Shown here: positions 56,188 through 62,421 of the stretch, piece by piece | How positions within the stretch are numbered: position 1 is the first letter of the stretch | How the letters are laid out: each line of letters opens with the position of its first letter | Origin: Candidatus Kryptoniota bacterium | GTDB taxonomy: Bacteria > Bacteroidota > Ignavibacteria > Kryptoniales > JAKASW01 | DNA: 64,000 bases | Assembly: GCA_036567965.1 (NCBI GenBank) | Contig: DATCTN010000017.1 | Coordinates: forward strand, 62,001-126,000 | Direction of reading: 5' to 3' | Program-made: the position numbers and the translations under genes | Notes under the pieces: model-generated | What the model was told of the DNA's origin: nothing | Seen by the model: only the letters and a program-made list of their open reading frames with translations | Database searches by the model: none

Positions 56188-56194
56188 GTTAGGC
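56188..56194 (+). other. GTTAGGC core (putative first recombination site of the array)
   Basis: Matches the integron core GTTRRRY and is followed by GCC, as in the site at 59426. It lies 27 bases before the first cassette gene. No matching GCCTAAC half is found upstream, so it could be an attI-type simple site or the end of a decayed attC. Confidence 0.45.
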
Positions 56195-56220
56195 GCCATT
56201 TTTAAAAAGGAGGTTGAAGT

Positions 56221-56631
56221 ATGAAAAGGTATTGGATGCTTCTTTGCTCTCTGCTGTTTGTCGCTTGCACTACCACGGGTCCGTCATCGAATCTTTCAAT
56301 TCAGTCAGGGACCTACACTGGCACTTTCTCTATCACGAATTATGTGGGAACTGATAGTGCCTCAACGCAACAAACCCAAGCAACTTTTGCTTTCTCAGAT
56401 ACTGGATGGTACACTTGCGGAGGTGGACTCGTCCCGACAGGCGGAGGGAAGTACAATGTCACTGGCGACTCATTGTATTTGCAAGATATGGTGGCCCACC
56501 TTGCTATCTTTGACTGGACACTTATACTTAATGGATCGTTTCACGGGGCAGTGGATGGAAACAAGTTGACTCTAACACAAGACGACAAAGCTTACCATCG
56601 CTACCGGAATATTGTGATCACTCGTCAATGA
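56221..56631 (+). CDS. Cassette gene 1: small lipoprotein of unknown function
   Basis: A 136-residue protein with a lipoprotein signal (MLLCSLLFVAC, lipobox LFVAC, C16) and a beta-rich body (GTYTGTFSITNY, TFAFSDTGWYTCGGG, NGSFHGAVDGNKLTLT), which resembles lipocalin-like or calycin-like envelope lipoproteins. AAGGAGG lies about nine bases upstream of the ATG. First gene of the putative cassette array, on the same strand as all others. Unknown function. Confidence 0.75.
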   Translation: MKRYWMLLCSLLFVACTTTGPSSNLSIQSGTYTGTFSITNYVGTDSASTQQTQATFAFSDTGWYTCGGGLVPTGGGKYNVTGDSLYLQDMVAHLAIFDWTLILNGSFHGAVDGNKLTLTQDDKAYHRYRNIVITRQ

Positions 56632-56653
56632 AAGGAGTTTAGAAAACGGCGGG

Positions 56654-56807
56654 TAATAACGGGAATCAACGACGCTCGATGATTGTGTATCATGGTGCTC
56701 GCCCGCCTTCCGCAAGTCCCGCCTTGCGGGACGGCGGACAGGCTCCACGCCGCGCACATTCCAGGAAGAAGGTGCGGGGCTCGGCGTGAATCCCGCAAAC
56801 GTTATGC
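56654..56807 (+). other. attC-like site a
   Basis: Begins near TAATAAC-GGGAATC and ends with GTTATGC (56801-56807). CGGGA and TCCCG near the two ends can pair. The core (56698-56752) holds the hairpin GTCCCGC-CTT-GCGGGAC nested in CCGCC...GGCGG. From GAATCA onward about 90 bases are nearly identical to site c at 59286. It starts 23 bases after the stop of gene 1, as expected for a cassette-borne site. Confidence 0.6.
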
Positions 56808-56872
56808 GCAAGCGGCACGCTCGGATTTTCCGAATGCCCTTGCCCAAAACCCGTTTGGCCGTAGGACTTTAG

Positions 56873-57427
56873 ATGAATCGCACAAATCACAGGTATGAGC
56901 GGGCACTTTTGCGTAACCTGCATGAGCTTCTCCGTTGTCTTTCATACCGCAACGCATATAACAGCCTCTGTGAAGCTGCCCCCGTTACCGATTGGTCATT
57001 CTTCTCGTATGCATCGCTGGCCCTGTACAATGGTATGTTTGACCACGCGATGAAGGTTCTAGACAAACACAAGGACTCAGCTTCGTTCTTCTACCTTTAT
57101 AAATGCAACCCAACTCTTATCCAAACCGAGCTTGACAAGGTGGGCCTTAGGTATGAGGATGCTGAGGCTCTTTCAACCAAACTCAAGGCAATACGAGATA
57201 AAGACCAATTTCATATTGATAGGAAAGCCCTCTTCAATCCAAAAGCTGTGTGGGCCGACGCGAACATAACGGGCGATTCCTTCAACGTCGTGATGGACAA
57301 GCTCTGGACTGCGCTGAATTCTCTTTACGAAAGTCATCATGAACGCAAGTTTGGACAACCGGTTTACTCTGGCGAAGATGTTAAATCAATCATCGATGCA
57401 GTCAAATCAAAAGGAATAATAGTGTGA
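56873..57427 (+). CDS. Cassette gene 2: HEPN-like protein
   Basis: A 184-residue all-helical protein. The segment KLKAIRDKDQFHIDRKA contains R108-x5-H114, the R-X4-6-H signature of HEPN RNase domains, and VMDKLWTALNSLYES looks like the matching last helix, similar to AbiU2/AbiV-type HEPN proteins. No signal or membrane segment. If HEPN is right, it may cut RNA in defence or stress. It shares one cassette interval with the two-TM protein 91 bases downstream, since no attC-like site lies between them. Family call is inference from motif and helicity. Confidence 0.6.
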   Translation: MNRTNHRYERALLRNLHELLRCLSYRNAYNSLCEAAPVTDWSFFSYASLALYNGMFDHAMKVLDKHKDSASFFYLYKCNPTLIQTELDKVGLRYEDAEALSTKLKAIRDKDQFHIDRKALFNPKAVWADANITGDSFNVVMDKLWTALNSLYESHHERKFGQPVYSGEDVKSIIDAVKSKGIIV

Positions 57428-57518
57428 TCTTCAAGATTATCTCGCGGCTGTTCTGACAATGGATAGTCAGGGAGTCAGCAATTAGTCGAGGACAGAGGTT
57501 AATTTAATCGGAGCTTGC

Positions 57519-58157
57519 ATGTCTAACTTATTATCTAGATTGAATGGTTGGCAGAGGCTTTGGTTTGTCTTTACTATCATTTGTTTTATTCTGACCACAA
57601 TCTTTGTCGTGGTTGGACAGAGGAAAACCAACGCTGTGGAAGATGAAGCTATTATAACGAAGCTCAATGCAGATGAGGTCAAGAAATTCCGAATTACTTT
57701 TCTTTCCAGTAGTGACACATCACATAAGGAGCCATGGACGAAATATCAGGCTCAGGAAAAAATCTTTGTGAAAGAAATGAATCCATTTGACCAGTTTGTC
57801 GGACGATCTAACAGTAAAAAGACAGCAAATGAATTTGACCCCGACGCTTATTTACAGAAGTTACGTCTTGCCGTTATCGATACGGTTGAATTTCCCAATG
57901 ATATGAGTAACAATGACGTCCAAGACTTTATTAGGAAATACGATAATCTGGATACCATTCGTATTCGTGCCGCAGGTTTAATTGTGGAGCGAAACAGAAA
58001 GCAAGTCACACAAGCGAGAAATGAAAATAACAAAGGCAGGCAATCGAATGTCAGGTTGATACTGTACGGATACGTTGCCTGGCTCAGCTTTGTCGTGTCG
58101 ATCTATCTACTCGGTTATGGAATAGGTTGGATTTATCATGGCTTCAAGAAAAGTTGA
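57519..58157 (+). CDS. Cassette gene 3: two-TM protein of unknown function
   Basis: A 212-residue protein with one membrane helix near the N-terminus (LWFVFTIICFILTTIFVVV, about 14-32), a central soluble region of about 140 residues rich in charged residues, and a second helix near the C-terminus (VAWLSFVVSIYLLGYGIGWI). The NGWQRLWFV start occurs in many small membrane proteins of mobile elements. RBS GGAG five bases before the ATG. AT-rich compared with the chromosome genes. With the HEPN-like gene it may form a toxin plus membrane-sensor pair; that is speculation. Confidence 0.65.
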   Translation: MSNLLSRLNGWQRLWFVFTIICFILTTIFVVVGQRKTNAVEDEAIITKLNADEVKKFRITFLSSSDTSHKEPWTKYQAQEKIFVKEMNPFDQFVGRSNSKKTANEFDPDAYLQKLRLAVIDTVEFPNDMSNNDVQDFIRKYDNLDTIRIRAAGLIVERNRKQVTQARNENNKGRQSNVRLILYGYVAWLSFVVSIYLLGYGIGWIYHGFKKS

Positions 58158-58180
58158 CGGAGTCACGCAACACAACGAAC

Positions 58181-58421
58181 GCCTAACAAACGGGACAAAG
58201 ACGCCGACCTGCGTCGCGATGGAGAGCATTGCGACTTCGGTCGACAAGCTCCCCGACAAAGAGCATGTCCCGTCCAAATTATTTATATGTCGGGATGCCG
58301 TGAAGCGGCATCGGGTCAGGCTCAAATGGAATCCCGCTTCCCCGAAGGGGTCCTTCGGGCATGGCGCGGACATTTTATGAAGAAGGAGCGCGCCACGACT
58401 CTTTTCTCTTGGACGCTATGC
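58181..58421 (+). other. attC-like site b
   Basis: Starts GCCTAAC-AAAC-GGGACAAAG (58181-58200), a good 5' half. The 3' core is GCTATGC (58415-58421), a poor match, so the site may be inactive. It contains the 49-base dispersed repeat and the hairpin CTTCCCCGAAGGGG. About 125 bases (58192-58316) are nearly identical to site e. At 241 bases it is long for an attC. Confidence 0.5.
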
Positions 58422-58449
58422 GCAATTTTACTCAGCACAGCGAAGCTTT

Positions 58450-59262
58450 ATGAAGAAACTGCAACGATTCATCAATTCTGAGGCAGTGAACCGCCTCGCT
58501 AGCATTGCAACGTTACTGGCGTTTCTGCTAAGTATTCTCAGTTACCTGATCGCAAAATTACCAGTTCCCTCATATCTTCATCAGCTAAGTATTTTCCTTC
58601 AACAGTATATAAACACGATATACTCGTTGTTTATTCTCTTTGCATTGCTTTACCTGTACTTAGTTTATCGCAGACTGAAGCGGCGCCTTACCATTGGCTT
58701 TCGGGATAATTTCAAAGGGAACCCTCATCGCAACTGGGAATACAAGGGTGAATGGACGGTTCAAGACGAGGACACACTCTGTGTTCGTGCATCCGACGAA
58801 GGTGGAATTACGAAAGTTGGGGCGCTTTGGGAAAACTATGATTTTTCTTTCCAAGCTAAGATTGTAAATAAATGTTCGGGATGGATTGTGCGGGCTCAAG
58901 ATCTTAACAGTTATGTAATGATACAGTGTCAAAGAGATATACTCGTCCCACATCAAAAGCTGGTACAGCCTCTTTTTCAGCAGGCTCCGAATCCGCAACC
59001 TCAAGGAAGTCCTGCTTTCGTAATCACTAGTTACCAGGTTGGCTGGAGGGTCCTTCCAACCGTAACTCACAATCTTCATCTTGATGACTGGTTCAATGTA
59101 AAGGTGAGGGTACGTGGATCATCCATTGAGGTTTACATCAATGGCTCGCTGGTCTTCCATGAGGACAACTTCACAACAAACCCAATGGGTAGAGTCGGCT
59201 TTCGATGCTTTGGTGATGAAGAATCACACTTCAAAAATGTTAGAGTGGAGCTTATCGATTGA
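58450..59262 (+). CDS. Cassette gene 4: membrane-anchored protein with concanavalin-like (DUF1080-type) domain
   Basis: A 270-residue protein. Two membrane helices lie in the first 75 residues (ASIATLLAFLLSILSYLIA, TIYSLFILFALLYLYLVY). The remaining 190 residues look like a beta-jelly-roll of the 3-keto-disaccharide hydrolase/LamG type: WEYKGEWTVQDEDTLCV, DFSFQAKIV, DWFNVKVRVRGSSIEVYING, GRVGFRCFGDEESHFKNVRV. This kind of domain binds or cleaves glycans; active residues cannot be named. Sole gene between sites b and c. Weak RBS. Confidence 0.65.
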   Translation: MKKLQRFINSEAVNRLASIATLLAFLLSILSYLIAKLPVPSYLHQLSIFLQQYINTIYSLFILFALLYLYLVYRRLKRRLTIGFRDNFKGNPHRNWEYKGEWTVQDEDTLCVRASDEGGITKVGALWENYDFSFQAKIVNKCSGWIVRAQDLNSYVMIQCQRDILVPHQKLVQPLFQQAPNPQPQGSPAFVITSYQVGWRVLPTVTHNLHLDDWFNVKVRVRGSSIEVYINGSLVFHEDNFTTNPMGRVGFRCFGDEESHFKNVRVELID

Positions 59263-59274
59263 CCGTGAAACTGA

Positions 59275-59432
59275 GCCTAACAACGCGAATCATCGACTCT
59301 CGATTATTGTTTAGCATGGTTCTCGCCCGCCTTCCGCAAATCCCGCCTTGCGGGACGGCGGACAGGCTTCATGGCGCGCACATTATGTACCCCATGGAGC
59401 GCGCCACGACTTTGTCCGGCAACACGTTAGGC
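59275..59432 (+). other. attC-like site c
   Basis: GCCTAAC (59275-59281) and GTTAGGC (59426-59432) are perfect inverse complements, as the outer R''/R' boxes of an attC must be. The central part (59286-59375) is the same hairpin core as in site a. Length 158 bases. It starts 13 bases after the stop of gene 4 and ends 44 bases before gene 5. Confidence 0.7.
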
Positions 59433-59476
59433 GCCACGCACCCTCATCATAATTCAATCATCAATCGAGTTCGACC

Positions 59477-59992
59477 ATGAGCACAACACGAAAAGCTATC
59501 CCCCTTGCAACGAGACGCCTTGTCCTTCATGAATCAGGCTATCGATGTGCCGTGCCAGTTTGCCGGACGATCCTCACACTCGAGATCCATCATCTCGAGT
59601 ACGTCTCTGAACGGGGCTCTAATGACGCCTCAAACTTGTTGCCCCTTTGTCCGAATTGTCATGCGCTCGAGCAGCAAGGTGTCATTTCCAAGGACTCTCT
59701 CCGATCTTGGAAGATGCTCCTTCTTAGTTTGAATGAAGCGTTCGATAAGCGTTCACTCGATTTTCTTCTTGCTCTTGACAAAATCGAAGATGGGTTGTTT
59801 GTTTCCGGTGAAGGCGTCCTGACGTGCTCATCACTAGTCGCTTCAGATATGATAACCGTGGAGCAAATCGTTCAGGAGGGTATTCGCGAACTCGACGTGA
59901 CCTATCATATCTCATTTACAGCGAAGGGACGCTCTTTCGTCAAGGCTTGGAAAGCAGGCGACCAGAATGCAGCTGTATCGAGGACAACTTGA
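59477..59992 (+). CDS. Cassette gene 5: HNH endonuclease-like protein
   Basis: A 171-residue protein with an N-terminal HNH domain: CAVPVCRTILTLEIHHLEYV, then the Asn in NDASNLLPLCPNCH completes the H-N-H set with zinc-binding CxxxxC and CPNC pairs (about 24-62). The C-terminal 100 residues have no recognised domain and contain strand-like sequence. It is a likely DNA nuclease, probably of the restriction or defence type; the target is unknown. Only gene between sites c and d. Confidence 0.8.
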   Translation: MSTTRKAIPLATRRLVLHESGYRCAVPVCRTILTLEIHHLEYVSERGSNDASNLLPLCPNCHALEQQGVISKDSLRSWKMLLLSLNEAFDKRSLDFLLALDKIEDGLFVSGEGVLTCSSLVASDMITVEQIVQEGIRELDVTYHISFTAKGRSFVKAWKAGDQNAAVSRTT

Positions 59993-60031
59993 TGATCTGG
60001 TGGCTCTCGCAAGGGTTGTGGGCTGTGCGGC

Positions 60032-60185
60032 GCCTAACAAACGGCAACACGGCGCTCGCACGCTGGATAGGCGAAGTTGAAACAAGATTTGGCTAAATGT
60101 AAAGTGCTCGCTCCATTGCTCGCCGCCACGAAATTAGATCACTCATAGTGGCGGCTCGCAGCGGCGTGTTGCCTAAACGTTGGGC
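60032..60185 (+). other. attC site d (textbook integron recombination site)
   Basis: Outer boxes GCCTAAC (60032-60038) and GTTGGGC (60179-60185); inner boxes GGCAACACGGC and GGCGTGTTGCC are inverse complements in 10 of 11 positions, each separated from its outer box by an AAAC or TAAAC spacer. The core has a further hairpin GCCGCCAC/GTGGCGGC (60122-60129 and 60148-60155). This R''-L''...L'-R' order with imperfect inner stem is the defining form of attC. Length 154 bases, 40 bases after the stop of gene 5. Confidence 0.85.
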
Positions 60186-60250
60186 GACACTGTTTTGCTA
60201 TCTGTTTTCGACCATTGAGTTGATGGAGCATCTCACTATCGTTAAGAGCA

Positions 60251-61105
60251 ATGGACAACGATAACACTAGACAGAAGATTCATGAGGTTGCAATGGATCC
60301 GCCACTAGTGGAGAGCAGCAATGCTTACCGGCCTGACGACAACCTCACACTAAGCGCCCTTGGCATCGGCGCTTTCATATTTGCGGATCTGGTGCATGAA
60401 GTGATTGGACACGGCGGTGCGTGCTTGGCAAGTGGAGGAACCATAACACTTTTAACTTCTGTCTACTTCCGCTGCAATCTAAATAGCAAGATTATTGATG
60501 CCGCTGGTCCTCTGGCAAATCTCTTGTTTGGCGGTCTTTTCTGGGCGATTCCTCGCTTTTGGAAAAACATTTCGATACACACACGTGTGTTTGTAGCGTC
60601 CACTATGAGCTTCAACTTCTTTTGGGGATCGGGTTATCTCATATATTCCGGCATCACTAATATTGGGGATTGGGCATATGTGGTTGAAGGCTTGCAGCCG
60701 GTTTGGTTTTGGAGATTCCTCCTATTGCTTCTCGGTGTTACACTATATTACTTGTCGATGCGCGCCCTCGCAAACGGCTTATGGACACTCGTCGCCGTCA
60801 GTGAAGGAGAGAAATCTCGCAGGATAAGAGTGATTTTTATGATCCCTTACGTTGCAGCTGGACTGGCGGAATGTCTTGCTGCATCTTTCGATCGTCAGGG
60901 GTCTCTTTTAGCTATAAAAGATGGAGCGCTTGAAACCTTCTGTGCTTCTATAGGATTCTTGATCGTTGCACGTCGGCTTGCTCAACGAAAAACAAAGGAT
61001 CAATTCAAGTACACCCCAGTCACACGAAAGCTTAGTTGGGTGGTCTTTGTAGCATTGTTGTTAGTCGCGTTCATTGTGACAATGGGGCGCGGGATGAGGT
61101 TTTGA
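60251..61105 (+). CDS. Cassette gene 6: membrane protein with HExxxH motif (M50-like)
   Basis: A 284-residue polytopic protein with six or so membrane helices. In the first helix ADLVHEVIGHGGACLASGG holds a histidine-glutamate-histidine set in HEVIGH (HExxxH, one residue longer than HExxH), and the next segment has DAAGPLANLLFG, recalling the M50 site-2-protease fold, where HExxH and a downstream NPDG-like loop bind zinc. It may be an inactive or unusual intramembrane peptidase, or another metal-binding membrane protein. Only gene between sites d and e. Confidence 0.65.
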   Translation: MDNDNTRQKIHEVAMDPPLVESSNAYRPDDNLTLSALGIGAFIFADLVHEVIGHGGACLASGGTITLLTSVYFRCNLNSKIIDAAGPLANLLFGGLFWAIPRFWKNISIHTRVFVASTMSFNFFWGSGYLIYSGITNIGDWAYVVEGLQPVWFWRFLLLLLGVTLYYLSMRALANGLWTLVAVSEGEKSRRIRVIFMIPYVAAGLAECLAASFDRQGSLLAIKDGALETFCASIGFLIVARRLAQRKTKDQFKYTPVTRKLSWVVFVALLLVAFIVTMGRGMRF

Positions 61106-61163
61106 TGAATCTGGCCTGGCAACAATTCGATGTGCCAATCGAGAATTATTCGCGACTGAAATC

Positions 61164-61516
61164 GCAAAACAACGGACGCATACCATGCGGGACAAAGACG
61201 CCGACCTGCGTCACCATGGAGAGCATCGCGACTTCGGTCGACAAGCTCCCGACCAAGAGCATGTCCCGTCCAAATTATTTATATGTCGGGATGCCGTGAA
61301 GCGGCCTCGGGGCAGGCTTGCGTGCCGAAGGGCACTTCAGCCCGCAGGCAGGCTATTTATGGATCGCTTCCCCGAAGGGGTCCTTGAGACATGCCGCGCA
61401 CATCGCAGGCTTCACGGAGCGCGGCACGAACTTGCGGACCGAAGCGCCTACCTGCCACGAAGCGTTTCGCGTACGCAGGCTTCAGCACGCAGGCGTGATT
61501 GCCGTAAACGTTATTC
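61164..61516 (+). other. attC-like site e (long, partly degenerate)
   Basis: Begins near GCAAAACAACGGACGC (weak 5' box) and ends with GTTATTC (61510-61516). The first half (61191-61311) matches site b almost base for base, including the 49-base repeat. The second half contains further hairpins (CTTCCCCGAAGGGG, GCAGGC repeats). At about 350 bases it is far longer than usual attC sites and may be a composite. Confidence 0.45.
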
Positions 61517-61582
61517 GTCATCGACGGCCGCGGCAAATGGCTGTTGATCTTCTAATCTTAACATAGTAAGGGTCTGTAACAT

Positions 61583-62191
61583 ATGGTTACCAACGATAGC
61601 AGAAAGGATGTTGAGCCTTTCAACCGCTGGTCTCACTCGTACGACGATTCATGGATTCGACGATACGCCGATCGAGTGCACGTGGAAATGCTCAATGTGG
61701 TCACCAATGAAAATGCCGCGCCAAATATTGTCCTTGATGTCGGATGCGGGACAGGGCGGTTGCTGCGCAAAGGGCGTGCGCTCTACCCGTCGGCGCAACT
61801 GTTTGGCATTGACCCCGCGGACGGCATGGTCGAAGTCGCACGCAGCCAAATACCATCTGCCACGATTTATTTGGCCGCGGCAGAGTCGCTGCCGCTAGCT
61901 GATTCCTCCGTCGATGTCGTGCTAAGCAGTATCTCATTTCATCACTGGAGTGACCAACTTGCAGCGCTCCGAGAGATAAGTCGCGTTCTTCGCCCGGGAG
62001 GCTGCTTCTGCTTGGCTGACATATCCATGCCAGCGTGGCTCACGAAACTCTTTCGACATTCCAAGATAAAAAGCCCCGCAGCGGTGAGTCAACTCTTAAG
62101 TGAAACAGGCTTGCGGGTTAAGGTGCAGCATGGCACTTTCACACGTTTTATTTTGTTGACCCTTGGCGTCAAGGGATCGAAGGGAGTCTGA
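61583..62191 (+). CDS. Cassette gene 7: class I SAM-dependent methyltransferase
   Basis: A 202-residue Methyltransf_11-type enzyme. SAM-binding motif I is VLDVGCGTGRLL, motif II carries FGIDPADGMVEVA, then AAESLPLADSSVDVVLSSIS and the late LRPGGCFCLADI. The substrate is unknown; related proteins methylate small molecules or quinone-like intermediates. Only gene between sites e and f. Simple RBS. Confidence 0.85.
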   Translation: MVTNDSRKDVEPFNRWSHSYDDSWIRRYADRVHVEMLNVVTNENAAPNIVLDVGCGTGRLLRKGRALYPSAQLFGIDPADGMVEVARSQIPSATIYLAAAESLPLADSSVDVVLSSISFHHWSDQLAALREISRVLRPGGCFCLADISMPAWLTKLFRHSKIKSPAAVSQLLSETGLRVKVQHGTFTRFILLTLGVKGSKGV

Positions 62192-62202
62192 GTATCATCG
62201 GA

Positions 62203-62278
62203 CGAGAACATCTTGAGCCGCCGTGCACATTATATTACGAAGAAGCGTGGCGCGCCATAATTCACGTGGACGTTAGCC
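62203..62278 (+). other. attC-like site f (weak)
   Basis: A GTTAGCC core at 62272-62278 and CGAGAAC near 62203-62209 could be the two ends; GGCGCGCC near 62250 is palindromic as in the ends of sites b and c. Short (76 bases) and poorly matched, so this may be a decayed last site. The following gene begins about 145 bases later. Confidence 0.35.
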
Positions 62279-62421
62279 GGCAGACAATTGAACTGAATTG
62301 AATCAGAGGGCGCAATGAAATCCGCAGCGAATGATCATTATCCTGAATCACGGGCGATATGTTCGTACGACATGGAATAACTGTTTTAGCCAGATCGTTA
62401 ACCGTTAATAAAGGAGAAGCC

